From: GCA-002708145 sp045562755
GTDB taxonomy: Bacteria; Chloroflexota; Dehalococcoidia; Lucifugimonadales; Lucifugimonadaceae
NCBI GenBank assembly: GCA_045562755.1
Contig: JBJKVF010000001.1
Coordinates: 86,291 to 150,290 of the forward strand
Direction: 5' to 3'
DNA length: 64,000 bases
Made by a program: the position numbers and the translations under genes. Under the pieces are notes generated by a model. The model ran no database searches. It was not told where the DNA came from and saw only the letters and a program-made list of their open reading frames with translations. This document shows positions 1 to 8,515 of the stretch, in pieces (the stretch's first letter is position 1; each line of letters begins with the position of its first letter).

Positions 1-1974
1 TCTAATTTTTACAATATAGAAAAAATTATAGCTCAGGAATCTACTTCTCAAGTTAAATACCACTCGATTATTGTTGATGAACAGATAATTAAATCTGATT
101 TAGATCAAAAAGCAGTAGAAACTATATTGAAATTTTTAGAAAATGACTCAAACGCAGGAAACATTTTTCTAGGAACCTTTGATTCTAATAGTTCAAATAT
201 TAAGTATTTTGACAAATTTGATGATGCTTATAAATCTTATTTAGCTAATTTAGTTAACAATTTAAATTTAGAAAACTCAGGTGATTTAAGATCAGATCAA
301 TTAGGCGCACTAACTGATATATATTCTGAGTACAACAAGCTTAATGCTAGTGATGGATCTAATGTTATGATAATTACTCCAGGAAGAATATCTGGAGAAT
401 CTGAAAAAACAAGAGAAAGATTTAAAAATATTGGAGAATTATTCGCGTTAGAAAAATGGGAAATAGATGTTATTTCCTTACCTTCAACTGATCTTACTTC
501 AAGAGAACTCATGAGTGAAATTTCATCATCATCATCAGGTAAGTTTTTTGATTTAGGAATATTGGAAGGTTACGCAGAATTTGCTAGCTATTTTAACCAA
601 TATGATTTGAAGGAAATTATGAATATTGAGGTAGGAAATAATATTCCCAAACTTCAACCAATAGAGATTTCTCCATATTCAGAAAAATTGTCATTAATGA
701 TGGTTAAGGAAGATTTTGATACTACAGCATCTTTATTTTCTCCTTCAGGAACAAAAGCCTTATCTGAAATGTCTAATGTGACTATTTTTCAAACAAATCA
801 TGTCATTTTATTCAATATAGAAAATCCATCACCTGGTACATGGAGTATTCAAGCACAGGGGGCAAAAGGCGAAATAATTATTTACTCTGAAATTATAAAT
901 CCCTTAGAGATAAAATTTGTTGATGTACCACCATTTTCAATTAGTGACCCAGTTTTAATCGAAGCTATAGTAAATATAAATAATTCTCCTCAGATTTTAT
1001 CTGATGCAATTATTGAGGCAACTGTCACAAATGGTATATCTGTAAAAACATACAAACTTAATGATTCGGGGCAATCTGGTGATAAAAAATCAGATGATGG
1101 AATATATTCTTTTGAAGTTGTTGATACTTTTGCTCAGGGCAATAATAGTGTTAATCTAGTTCTTTCTTGGCCAGGATTTTCCTCTGAAATTACTTCAAAT
1201 TCATTTTTTCAAACAGAGGTTTTCCCGAAAATCAATATTACTAGAACTTCAAATGTTGAAGGTTCTAAGGATGAAGAATTAAATCTAGCAAGTATATCTA
1301 CAACTGTATCAGATTATCCTTATTTAACTAATTATAAGAATATTTCAGCTTATTTGTCCGACGGCTCTAATGAATATGAAGCTAATCTAGTAATGCTAAC
1401 TGAGCCGGAACCAGGAAAATCTTGGAAGTTTGATGTTGTGGCAAAAATGCCCAAAACTGATAATTATATGCTTGAGATATTTATGGTAGATAATTATTTG
1501 GGTCGTGAGTTTGAAATTTCTGCTCCAATTACCGAAATTGAAGCTACTATTGTCACATATCCAGTTATGGTGTTCGGAATAAGAGTTATTTATATATTAT
1601 TTTTAATTTTTGTAGGAGTTTTTATTGGTATATTAGTTTTGATAATTCGTAAGAAAAACTCTCCTTATGGTTATCTGATAGATGATCGAGATAAAGTATT
1701 AGTGAATTTTTATGTTTTAGAAAGAACGCTATTAAACAAAATAATTTCTAAAGATTTTGTTAGTAATTCGGAATTAAAATCTATACCGCTGAGTTTGGGA
1801 GGATTTAAATTTCATCTCAATAGAGTAGAATTAAGATTGTCAAATAAAATGGTAGATATTTCTGTACGGGTCAATGGTAAACCAGCCCCCAAAATTATAA
1901 AGCTAACTAGTCGCAGCCAAATAGGTGTAGGAGGAAAATTATTTAAATTCCATAAAAGATTACCTAAGGAATAG
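1..1974 (+). CDS. VWA-like / choice-of-anchor-X-like membrane protein, 5' end cut by window edge
   Basis: The reading frame is open from base 1, so the gene starts before the window; 657 residues are visible. The first part, with a 'VMIITPG' strand followed by a Ser-rich 'SSSSSGK' stretch, looks like the back half of a von Willebrand A fold; any MIDAS motif would lie upstream. Next come beta-rich extracellular-type segments with 'DDGIYSFEV', which resembles the choice-of-anchor X domain seen after VWA domains in CLCA-like proteins. One transmembrane helix lies at about visible residues 525-548, followed by basic 'RKK' and a cytoplasmic tail of about 105 residues that may be FHA-like. The overall role is unknown; a surface adhesion or sensing protein is an inference. 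It converges on the cyclophilin gene with a 2-base gap. Confidence 0.6.
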   Translation, partial: SNFYNIEKIIAQESTSQVKYHSIIVDEQIIKSDLDQKAVETILKFLENDSNAGNIFLGTFDSNSSNIKYFDKFDDAYKSYLANLVNNLNLENSGDLRSDQLGALTDIYSEYNKLNASDGSNVMIITPGRISGESEKTRERFKNIGELFALEKWEIDVISLPSTDLTSRELMSEISSSSSGKFFDLGILEGYAEFASYFNQYDLKEIMNIEVGNNIPKLQPIEISPYSEKLSLMMVKEDFDTTASLFSPSGTKALSEMSNVTIFQTNHVILFNIENPSPGTWSIQAQGAKGEIIIYSEIINPLEIKFVDVPPFSISDPVLIEAIVNINNSPQILSDAIIEATVTNGISVKTYKLNDSGQSGDKKSDDGIYSFEVVDTFAQGNNSVNLVLSWPGFSSEITSNSFFQTEVFPKINITRTSNVEGSKDEELNLASISTTVSDYPYLTNYKNISAYLSDGSNEYEANLVMLTEPEPGKSWKFDVVAKMPKTDNYMLEIFMVDNYLGREFEISAPITEIEATIVTYPVMVFGIRVIYILFLIFVGVFIGILVLIIRKKNSPYGYLIDDRDKVLVNFYVLERTLLNKIISKDFVSNSELKSIPLSLGGFKFHLNRVELRLSNKMVDISVRVNGKPAPKIIKLTSRSQIGVGGKLFKFHKRLPKE

Positions 1975-1976
1975 AA

Positions 1977-2480
1977 TTATTTTTTTTCAATTGTTATTTT
2001 ATGTATTTTGTCACCTTGATCAGTATCAAGCATAGGATCTCTTTCTCTAAGTGAATTAACAACTTTCATCCCATCAGTTATTTTACCGAAAACTGTATGC
2101 ATTCCATCTAGGTGAGGGGTAGCAACATAAGTTATAAAAAACTGACTTCCATTTGTATTAGGTCCTGCATTAGCCATTGACAATATACCTTCTCCGACAT
2201 GACGCAAAGTTGAAGAAAATTCATCTTTAAATTGATATCCAGGTCCACCTCTACCATCACCATTTGGACATCCACCTTGAGCCATAAAACCTTTTATAAC
2301 TCTATGGAAAGTTGTCTCATCATAAAAATTATTTTCAGCTAAATTAATAAAATTTTCTACAGTTAATGGGGCTTCATTAGGGTAAAGTATAGCTGTAAAA
2401 TTACCTTTTGAAGTTTCAAATTTTGCGAAATATTGTGATTGTGTATCTAAATTTCCTTCAGGTGGCGCTAATTCTTTCAT
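1977..2480 (-). CDS. Peptidyl-prolyl cis-trans isomerase, cyclophilin type (cytoplasmic)
   Basis: This 167-residue cyclophilin would catalyse proline isomerisation during protein folding. The active-site set is visible: FHRVI around residues 58-62 with catalytic Arg60, FMAQGG at 65-70 and NGSQFFIT at 110-117. The position of the cyclosporin-contacting Trp of human CypA is His ('TPHLDGMH'), as in many bacterial cyclophilins. No signal peptide is present, so it should be cytoplasmic. The N-terminal 'PPEGNLDT' segment and core closely match the lipoprotein cyclophilin just upstream on the same strand, so the two look like tandem paralogues. The upstream base run GGAGAA serves as ribosome binding site. 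Confidence 0.93.
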   Translation of the reverse strand: MKELAPPEGNLDTQSQYFAKFETSKGNFTAILYPNEAPLTVENFINLAENNFYDETTFHRVIKGFMAQGGCPNGDGRGGPGYQFKDEFSSTLRHVGEGILSMANAGPNTNGSQFFITYVATPHLDGMHTVFGKITDGMKVVNSLRERDPMLDTDQGDKIHKITIEKK

Positions 2481-2552
2481 TTATTCTCCTTCAAATTTTT
2501 TGCTAATATGTTTATATCTATCATAAATGAAAAGGTAACTTTTCATAATCAT

Positions 2553-3173
2553 CTATGGTTGATTTTTAATAGTTATTTTATTAATTCTATCACCAGGTTT
2601 AGAGGCGCTAAATGGATCTCTGGGTGAAATATTCATTGCGTTTTCTATTCCTGAAACAACTTCTCCAAAGATTGTATGCATACCATCCAAATGAGGAGTT
2701 GGTGCAAAGGTTATAAAAAATTGACTTCCATTTGTACCTGGACCAGAATTTGCCATAGAAAAAATACCAGGTTTATTATGAGATAATGTTGAGCTAAATT
2801 CATCTTCAAACTTATATCCTGGGCCACCAGTGCCTGTTCCAGTTGGGTCTCCCCCTTGAGCCATAAATCCTGGAAGTACTCTATGAAAAGTTGTTCCATT
2901 GTAAAATTTTTTTTCAGTAAGATTTATGAAATTTTCTACTGTTTTTGGAGCTACGTTGTCAAAAAGTTTTATCGTAAACTTTCCTGAGTCAGTGTCAAAT
3001 AAAGCATAGTATTCTTTTGATGTATCTAAATCACCTATAGGGGGAAGTAAATTACTAATATTTTCTTCTATTTGTGGTGAATTTTGAGTGCTTTCTGTAC
3101 AAGAAATCAATATTAACATTGAAAAAATCACCGTGAAGATAATAATTTTTTTTTGTTGAAATTTTCTATACAT
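2553..3173 (-). CDS. Peptidyl-prolyl cis-trans isomerase, cyclophilin type, lipoprotein
   Basis: A 206-residue cyclophilin with an export signal: basic start, hydrophobic stretch, then the lipobox LISC with Cys25 as the likely lipidated residue. It should therefore act outside the cytoplasmic membrane. After an Asn/Ser-rich linker the cyclophilin domain carries FHRVLPGFMAQGG and NGSQFFIT, so the catalytic Arg and the substrate-binding residues are kept. It is the closest relative in the window of the cytoplasmic cyclophilin directly downstream, which is transcribed in the same direction after a 72-base gap. The pair suggests duplication followed by sorting to two compartments. Confidence 0.92.
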   Translation of the reverse strand: MYRKFQQKKIIIFTVIFSMLILISCTESTQNSPQIEENISNLLPPIGDLDTSKEYYALFDTDSGKFTIKLFDNVAPKTVENFINLTEKKFYNGTTFHRVLPGFMAQGGDPTGTGTGGPGYKFEDEFSSTLSHNKPGIFSMANSGPGTNGSQFFITFAPTPHLDGMHTIFGEVVSGIENAMNISPRDPFSASKPGDRINKITIKNQP

Positions 3174-3242
3174 TATTTTTCTTTCGTCTATATATTTTAT
3201 TTTATGTATTAGTACGTTAAATATGATTCTAACATGAAAAAA

Positions 3243-3248
3243 TATAAT
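3243..3248 (+). promoter_or_regulatory. Candidate -10 box ahead of lipB
   Basis: TATAAT stands 61 bases before the lipB start in the 135-base divergent gap between the lipoprotein cyclophilin and lipB. No convincing -35 hexamer sits at the usual distance, and perfect -10 matches occur by chance in such A+T-rich DNA. The gap holds nothing else that I recognise. Confidence 0.25.
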
Positions 3249-3308
3249 ACAAAGTACAAGTAAATAATAATAAAATATATTTATAAAAATATTGAAATAG
3301 AAAAATTA

Positions 3309-3989
3309 ATGAAACCTAAGAGAAGAAATTTTTTTGATCATCAAAATATGGGAATTATAGAATATGATGATGCTTTACGCTTGCAAAGAGATTTACACAA
3401 AAAAAGATGTGATGGAAATATTAGAGATACAATATTATCCCTGCAACATCCAAACATAATCACTATTGGAAAAAACGCCGATGATAGTGGGATACTTGTT
3501 CAAAAAATGAGATTAGAAGAGTTGGGTGTTAAGGTTTATAAAACTGATAGAGGTGGCCAGTTAACTTATCATGGGCCTGGACAATTAATTCTTTATTTTA
3601 TAGTCAATATTAGAAAATTAAATTATGGTCCTGTTGACTTTGTAAGAAAAATTGAAGAGGTGATCATTTCTTTTCTTGCAGAGTACGAAATTAGTGCTCA
3701 TAGAGTTAGTAAAGAAATAGGTGTATGGATAGGTGGTAAGGAAGGGCAAAACTTCAATAAAAATCTAAAAAAAATTAGTGCATTGGGATTAAGAATATCA
3801 AATGGTGTCAGTATGCATGGTGTAGCATTAAACATTACGCCTAATCTGGACTTATATAATTTAATTATTCCTTGTGGAATTAAAAATATGCAATCTACAT
3901 CTTTTTTATTAGAAGGGAAAACCGATATTAGTATGAATAATATAGTAGAAAAATTACTAAATATTATTGAAGAAAAAATTTATAAATGA
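3309..3989 (+). CDS. lipB: Octanoyl-[acyl carrier protein]:protein N-octanoyltransferase (LipB)
   Basis: LipB moves octanoyl groups from acyl carrier protein to the lipoyl domains of 2-oxoacid dehydrogenases and the glycine cleavage H protein, the first step of lipoate formation. At 226 residues it has the normal length. The diagnostic RGGQLTYHGPGQ lies at 81-92, the catalytic Lys at about 155 in 'KKISALG', the 'MHG' element near 169-171 and the acyl-accepting Cys at about 189 in 'IPCGI'. The gene opens a short plus-strand pair with thrC, whose start lies 10 bases after the lipB stop. lipA is not in the window. Confidence 0.95.
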   Translation: MKPKRRNFFDHQNMGIIEYDDALRLQRDLHKKRCDGNIRDTILSLQHPNIITIGKNADDSGILVQKMRLEELGVKVYKTDRGGQLTYHGPGQLILYFIVNIRKLNYGPVDFVRKIEEVIISFLAEYEISAHRVSKEIGVWIGGKEGQNFNKNLKKISALGLRISNGVSMHGVALNITPNLDLYNLIIPCGIKNMQSTSFLLEGKTDISMNNIVEKLLNIIEEKIYK

Positions 3990-3999
3990 AAGGATAAAT

Positions 4000-5190
4000 A
4001 TGTCAAAAACATCTAGTACAATATCTCATTTGGAATGTTCATTATCTTCAGAAAAATATGACCATAATAATCTTTATAATCTAAGCCCAAAAACAAATAA
4101 ACCTTTATTCGCAAGATATGATTTAGAAAAAGCTTCTAGAACTCTTACCAAAGAATCCTTGAAAACACGGGTAAATTCTATGTGGAGATATATGGAAGTC
4201 ATGCCGGTCATTAATAGTGAAAATATTATTACTCTAGGTGAAGGTTTTACTCCGTTAGTTAGTGCAAAAAATCTAGGTAAAATCCTTGGATTAAAAAATT
4301 TATTTATAAAAGACGAAAGTAATAACCCTACTGGTTCATTTAAAGCTAGAGGTTTATCATCAGCAGTTTCAAAGGCTATTGAGCTTGGTCAAAAAAAAAT
4401 ATGCCTTCCATCAGCTGGTAATGCAGCAGGGGCAATGTCAGCATATGCAGCAGCAGCAGGACTAAAATTTAAGGTTTTTATGCCAAAAGATGCACCTATT
4501 CCTAATAAGATAGAGTGCTTTGCTTTTGGTGCTGATATTCAACTTGTGGATGGTTATATAAATGATGCAGGTAAATTATCAATTCAGGCATCTGAAAATG
4601 AAGGTTTTTTTGATCTGTCAACACTAAAAGAACCATATAGAGTTGAAGGAAAAAAAACAATGGGGTATGAAATTATTGAGCAGATGAATTTTTCTGTTCC
4701 TGATGTGATTATTTACCCAACAGGAGGCGGAACAGGGATAGTCGGTATCTGGAAAGCTCTTGATGAGATGGAAAAATTGAACCTAATTGACTCTAAGCGT
4801 CCGAGGATGATATGCGTTCAAGCGGATGGGTGCTCTCCAATTGTAAATGCATATAATCAGAACAAAAAATATGCCGAAGAAATTAAAAATCCTGAAACTT
4901 TAGCTGCTGGAATGAGAGTACCAGTTGCAGTTGGAGATTTTCTAGTGATTAGATCAATCATTGAGAGTAAGGGCTATGCGTTGACAGTTAGCGATGAAGA
5001 AATGATTGACTCTGTAAAGATTATCTCAAAAAAGGAGGGTATTTTCCCTGCACCTGAAGGAGGTGCGACATATGCAGCCATGAAAAAAATGCTTGAGGAT
5101 AATATTATCGATTTAGATGAAAGAATTGTTTTGCTTAACACGGGCTCGGGTTACAAGTATTTAGATTCAATGGAAAAATATCTGAATTAG
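4000..5190 (+). CDS. thrC: Threonine synthase
   Basis: A PLP enzyme that converts O-phosphohomoserine to threonine. The ATG at 4000 is chosen over an in-frame ATG at 3967 inside lipB, because the GAAAGGA site at 3988-3994 is well placed for it; this gives 396 residues. The PLP lysine is about residue 115 in 'TGSFKARG', the Gly-rich phosphate loop is 'PTGGGTG', and 'PEGGA' sits near the C terminus. The N-terminal region reads 'LECSLSSEKYD', a form of the family's zinc-ribbon-like leader without paired cysteines. A second, different threonine synthase is at 55687, so which one serves threonine biosynthesis is open. It ends 5 bases from the convergent acetyltransferase gene. Confidence 0.9.
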   Translation: MSKTSSTISHLECSLSSEKYDHNNLYNLSPKTNKPLFARYDLEKASRTLTKESLKTRVNSMWRYMEVMPVINSENIITLGEGFTPLVSAKNLGKILGLKNLFIKDESNNPTGSFKARGLSSAVSKAIELGQKKICLPSAGNAAGAMSAYAAAAGLKFKVFMPKDAPIPNKIECFAFGADIQLVDGYINDAGKLSIQASENEGFFDLSTLKEPYRVEGKKTMGYEIIEQMNFSVPDVIIYPTGGGTGIVGIWKALDEMEKLNLIDSKRPRMICVQADGCSPIVNAYNQNKKYAEEIKNPETLAAGMRVPVAVGDFLVIRSIIESKGYALTVSDEEMIDSVKIISKKEGIFPAPEGGATYAAMKKMLEDNIIDLDERIVLLNTGSGYKYLDSMEKYLN

Positions 5191-5195
5191 ACAAT

Positions 5196-5810
5196 TTATA
5201 TATTTTTTTTCCATTCAACTACATGATTATCTATGCCATGCGGAAATTTTTCCTTGAATTCATCAAATAGCATTCCTAATATATAAGAATTATGTCTTGC
5301 TCCACCGTGAGGTCGACTTTTTCTAAGAGTACCTTCATGAATGAAACCTAAGTTCTCGAACATAGTTTTAGCTGTTATATTATATTCAGGTATGTCCACC
5401 CAAGCTCTATATAGTTTCAAGTTAATAAAAATATGTTCCAGCATCGCTAATGATGAAGCAGTTCCATAACCTTTATACCACTCATTTTTATCACCTAATA
5501 GTACTGATATTTGAGCATCTCCTAGAGCTTCATCTATAGATAGCTGACCTTCTCCAATATGTTTATCGCCAATAATTTTATATATAGAAAAAATATCTCT
5601 ATGAGGTTCATGATGAGGATCATTAAAAACCTCGTTCCATTCAGCTTGACTGGCGGTTATCATAATCTCGGGTTCGTAACCTAAGTGTGCCGGGTTTCCA
5701 TATGTGTATCGACCAAACCAAGCTTCCGATACCTCGCTATCTCTTAGCCAATTACTTATACGTTTAACATCTTCTCTGCAAACAGGTTTTAATTCTACTA
5801 ATTGTGACAT
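5196..5810 (-). CDS. GNAT-family N-acetyltransferase (RimJ/RimL-like)
   Basis: An acetyl-CoA dependent N-acetyltransferase of the RimJ/RimL/SpeG type; the substrate cannot be read from sequence. The acetyl-CoA loop is visible as 'WYKGYGTASS', followed by the family pattern 'AKTMFENLGFIHEGTLRKS' near the C terminus. I place the start at the ATG ending at 5810 ('MSQLVELKP', 204 residues). The frame stays open upstream to another ATG at 5894, but the extra 28 residues are basic and aromatic, unlike the family, and would fill the divergent gap to the next gene. No strong ribosome binding site decides the case. Confidence 0.78.
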   Translation of the reverse strand: MSQLVELKPVCREDVKRISNWLRDSEVSEAWFGRYTYGNPAHLGYEPEIMITASQAEWNEVFNDPHHEPHRDIFSIYKIIGDKHIGEGQLSIDEALGDAQISVLLGDKNEWYKGYGTASSLAMLEHIFINLKLYRAWVDIPEYNITAKTMFENLGFIHEGTLRKSRPHGGARHNSYILGMLFDEFKEKFPHGIDNHVVEWKKNI

Positions 5811-5923
5811 AAATCTATGATTCTTTTGTTTTTTATGAATTTCATTAATTTGAAAGAAATTTTTATAAATAAAATGTATAATCATTATAAACATTAAATA
5901 TTACAAGATAAAGGAAAAATTTT

Positions 5924-6208
5924 ATGTCAGATCATTGGAAGATGCAAGCCGAAATAGAATATTGTGTTCCATGTGGATATGCAAACTTAGCTGCAAGTTT
6001 AGTTAGTGAGCTTTTTCAGGCTGCAGGGCCTTCATTAGCTATATCTTTAATTCCAGGGCATAGTGGAGCTCTAAAAATTACTGTAGATGGTATAGTTCTC
6101 TGGGACAAAAAAGAACAAGGAAGGTCACCTCATATAATGGAAGTAAAAGATATTAAAGCAAAAGTTGCAAATATGCTTAATTCAACTGCAGTGATACAAG
6201 AAAGTTAA
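5924..6208 (+). CDS. SelT/SelW/SelH (Rdx) family thioredoxin-like protein, Cys form
   Basis: A 94-residue Rdx-family protein with a thioredoxin-like fold. The redox motif is CVPC at residues 14-17 inside 'IEYCVPCGYA', the place where selenocysteine occurs in SelW; here both residues are cysteine and no UGA is involved. A short acidic-basic C terminus follows the 'VLWDKKEQGR' strand. The family is thought to do thiol redox work, but the partner is unknown. The gene is preceded by AAAGGA and lies 28 bases before a zinc alcohol dehydrogenase on the same strand, so the two may be cotranscribed. Confidence 0.85.
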   Translation: MSDHWKMQAEIEYCVPCGYANLAASLVSELFQAAGPSLAISLIPGHSGALKITVDGIVLWDKKEQGRSPHIMEVKDIKAKVANMLNSTAVIQES

Positions 6209-6236
6209 AAATTTAACTTAAATTAAGGAGTTTTTT

Positions 6237-7328
6237 ATGAAAGCAGCAGTTCTTGTTGAGGTCAATAAGCCTATGCCAATAATGGAACTTCAACAGTCAA
6301 AGCCAAAAACTGGTGAAGTCTTAGTAAAAATGTCAGCTGCAGGTGTTTGTGCCTCTGATCATCATGTGATGACAGGTGAGGCACCAATGCCTTTGCCTAT
6401 TGTTTTAGGGCATGAGGGGTCAGGGGTAGTTGAGGAGGTTGGCCCAGGTGTAACAAATTTAAAGCCGGGAGATAATTGCATACTAACTTTTGCTCCAAGT
6501 TGTGGATTTTGCCAAGCATGCAGGCAAGGTTTTTCAAATATGTGTGATACAAATCGTGTTACAGGCACAAAACAATATGATGATACTTTCAGACTTCATA
6601 CAAACGAAGGGATTGAAGTTCATCAAATGGCAAAACTAGGAGTTTTTGCTGAAAAAATTGTAATTCCTCAACAATCATGCTTCAAAGTTCCAGATGATTT
6701 CCCAATGGATGTTGCTGCTTTAATAGGATGTTCAGTAACTACTGGTATAGGGGGAGTAATTAATCAGCCAAATATTAAAACAGGCATGTCAATTGCAGTT
6801 TTTGGTGTCGGTGGGGTTGGCCTGAATGCATTGCAAGGAGCTAGATTATTGAATGCTTCCAAAATTATAGCTGTTGATATACACGATCACAAACTTGAAT
6901 TTGCATATAATTTTGGTGCAACTCATGTTGTGAATTCAAAAAATGAAGACCCATTTGAAAAAATAAACGAAATAATACCTGGTGGTGTAGATTTTGCTTT
7001 TGATACTTTTGGTCACAGTATTACAACCGGGCAAGCTTATAATTCTACTCGCAAAGGTGGTACTACTGTAGTTATAGGACTAGCTCCCGCTGGAATGAAC
7101 GCTTCCATTCCAATGATTGATATCGTTAGAAATCAAAAAACATTAGTTGGTAGCTATTATGGTTCAATAGCTCCTCATGAAACATTTAGCAAGTTATTAG
7201 ATCTTTATAGTTCAAATAAAATAGAGATTGACAGTTTAGTCAAGAGGAAATATTCTCTGGAAGATATTAACGAAGCATATTCTGATTTAGCTAAAGGTTT
7301 AGACGCCAGAGGTGTAATAATTTTTTAG
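6237..7328 (+). CDS. Zinc-dependent alcohol dehydrogenase (MDR superfamily)
   Basis: A 363-residue medium-chain dehydrogenase that oxidises an alcohol with NAD(P). Catalytic zinc ligands are Cys38 and the GHE His59-Glu60 pair, and the structural zinc lobe has Cys89, Cys92, Cys95 and Cys103. The cofactor loop reads 'GVGGVG' near residue 185, followed by an acidic 'VDIHDHK' that suggests NAD. An inserted 'RVTGTKQYDD' segment after the structural zinc resembles the class III / benzyl alcohol branch. Substrate is not determinable. A very good AAGGAG site stands before the ATG. It is the last gene before the complex I leader. Confidence 0.9.
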   Translation: MKAAVLVEVNKPMPIMELQQSKPKTGEVLVKMSAAGVCASDHHVMTGEAPMPLPIVLGHEGSGVVEEVGPGVTNLKPGDNCILTFAPSCGFCQACRQGFSNMCDTNRVTGTKQYDDTFRLHTNEGIEVHQMAKLGVFAEKIVIPQQSCFKVPDDFPMDVAALIGCSVTTGIGGVINQPNIKTGMSIAVFGVGGVGLNALQGARLLNASKIIAVDIHDHKLEFAYNFGATHVVNSKNEDPFEKINEIIPGGVDFAFDTFGHSITTGQAYNSTRKGGTTVVIGLAPAGMNASIPMIDIVRNQKTLVGSYYGSIAPHETFSKLLDLYSSNKIEIDSLVKRKYSLEDINEAYSDLAKGLDARGVIIF

Positions 7329-7338
7329 TTTTCATAAC

Positions 7339-7430
7339 TATAATCTAAAAGGATGAAAAAGGGTAACCTTATTACATAATTTGCTCGAATTTTGGGTTGA
7401 ACGTTGTATTATGTAATGATAACCTCATTA
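7339..7430 (+). promoter_or_regulatory. Leader of the complex I operon: candidate -10 and paired repeats
   Basis: The 133-base gap before nuoA holds a TATAAT at 7339-7344 with no clear -35. Downstream is a perfect 10-base inverted repeat, ATTACATAAT at 7371-7380 and ATTATGTAAT at 7408-7417. A near-perfect direct repeat partly overlaps it: TAACCTTATTA at 7364-7374 and TAACCTCATTA at 7420-7430. The repeats could be a regulator site or an mRNA leader hairpin. Their presence is certain; any function is inference. Confidence 0.35.
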
Positions 7431-7461
7431 TTGATTAGGAAATAAAAAAATTTATCTATAA

Positions 7462-7869
7462 ATGTTTGAAGAATATTTTAGACAATATGCAATTCTTATA
7501 ATTTTTACTTTAGTCGCTACCACAGTGCCTATTGGAATGTTAGCTATTAGCTATTTTGCTCAATTTATAAATGTTAGGCCGTCACGACCTTCTGATGTAA
7601 AACTTACGGCCTATGAAGGTGGTATGCTACCATTTGAAGAACGCCCAGAAAAATTTAACTTTAAGTATTACTATTATGCAATTTTATTTGTTGTTTTTGA
7701 TGTTGAAGCTGTTTTTCTTTTTCCTTGGGCTGTAAAGTATGGAATACTGACTAAACAGTTTGGCTTTGTTGCTTTATTAGCAGCAATTATATTTATGATT
7801 GTTGCAACTTTTGGATATTTATATGCTTGGAGAAAGAAAAATTTAGATTGGGTTTATAATGAACGATAA
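7462..7869 (+). CDS. nuoA: NADH-quinone oxidoreductase subunit A
   Basis: NuoA is a small membrane subunit of complex I near the quinone site. The 135 residues form three transmembrane helices, with the conserved loop 'YEGGMLPFEERPEKFNFKYYYYAILFVVFDVE' region between helices 1 and 2 recognisable by Tyr-Glu-Gly-Gly and Phe-Asp-Val-Glu. This is the first gene of the nuo operon and overlaps nuoB by 11 bases. No close Shine-Dalgarno precedes its ATG; the nearest AGGAA lies about 18 bases upstream. Confidence 0.95.
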   Translation: MFEEYFRQYAILIIFTLVATTVPIGMLAISYFAQFINVRPSRPSDVKLTAYEGGMLPFEERPEKFNFKYYYYAILFVVFDVEAVFLFPWAVKYGILTKQFGFVALLAAIIFMIVATFGYLYAWRKKNLDWVYNER

Positions 7870-8515
7870 TAATAAGAAAAATAATGCCTACGGTTTGCCT
7901 ATTTTAGACTCTACAGATAGAGGAATACTTGAATCTATGACAAGTGAGATGGATCAGAATGAAGGTGAAGCAGTAAATTCTATGAAGTCTACTCACTTAG
8001 AGCCTTTTCCTGATCCTGTTCTGGAAGTTCCAAGTGATTTAAAAAGAAATATTATTGTAAGTTCCATTGACTCTTTACTTAACTGGGCAAGAAAATCATC
8101 AGTTTTTCCACTTCAATCTGGCCTTGCATGTTGTTCTTTTGAAATGATAGGTACAGCTATGGCTAGATTTGATATTTCCAGATTTGGAATGGAAGCTTTT
8201 AGGGCGTCACCAAGGCAAGCAGATTTATTGATAGTTGCTGGTACTCTAACTTGGAAAATGGCAGTACCATTACGTAGGCTTTATGATCAAATGTCATCAC
8301 CCAAATGGGTAATATCAATGGGAGTTTGTGCAACTTCTGGTGGTCCCTATTATCAAAGCTATTCTGTTGTGCCAGGCGTAAATCATATAATGCCTGTTGA
8401 TGTATATGTTCCAGGATGTCCTCCAAGACCAGATGCTTTGTTATTTGGAATAATGCAACTTCATGACAAAATTCGCAAATATAGCCTAGTAGGAAAAGTA
8501 GCTGGTCAAGAATGA
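7859..8515 (+). CDS. nuoB: NADH-quinone oxidoreductase subunit B
   Basis: NuoB carries the N2 [4Fe-4S] cluster that hands electrons to quinone. Cluster ligands are visible as Cys91-Cys92 in 'LACCSFEM', Cys157 in 'GVCATSGG' and Cys187 in 'VPGCPPRPD'. The first 55 or so residues are a polar, acidic extension before the conserved domain, longer than in the compact family members. The gene starts inside nuoA and its stop overlaps the nuoC start by 4 bases, consistent with coupled translation. Confidence 0.96.
   Translation: MNDNNKKNNAYGLPILDSTDRGILESMTSEMDQNEGEAVNSMKSTHLEPFPDPVLEVPSDLKRNIIVSSIDSLLNWARKSSVFPLQSGLACCSFEMIGTAMARFDISRFGMEAFRASPRQADLLIVAGTLTWKMAVPLRRLYDQMSSPKWVISMGVCATSGGPYYQSYSVVPGVNHIMPVDVYVPGCPPRPDALLFGIMQLHDKIRKYSLVGKVAGQE

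Noticed and set aside
297..512. A minus-strand reading frame of 71 residues
   Set aside because: It runs opposite to a clearly coding plus-strand gene and resembles no family.
1977..3173. Assembly duplication of one cyclophilin
   Set aside because: The two copies differ throughout and only one has a lipobox; they are real paralogues.
5811..5894. N-terminal extension of the acetyltransferase
   Set aside because: The added 28 residues do not fit the family and would take up the divergent promoter space; the ATG at 5810 is preferred.
5924..6208. Selenoprotein with in-frame UGA
   Set aside because: Both residues of the CxxC motif are coded by cysteine codons; no UGA lies in frame.
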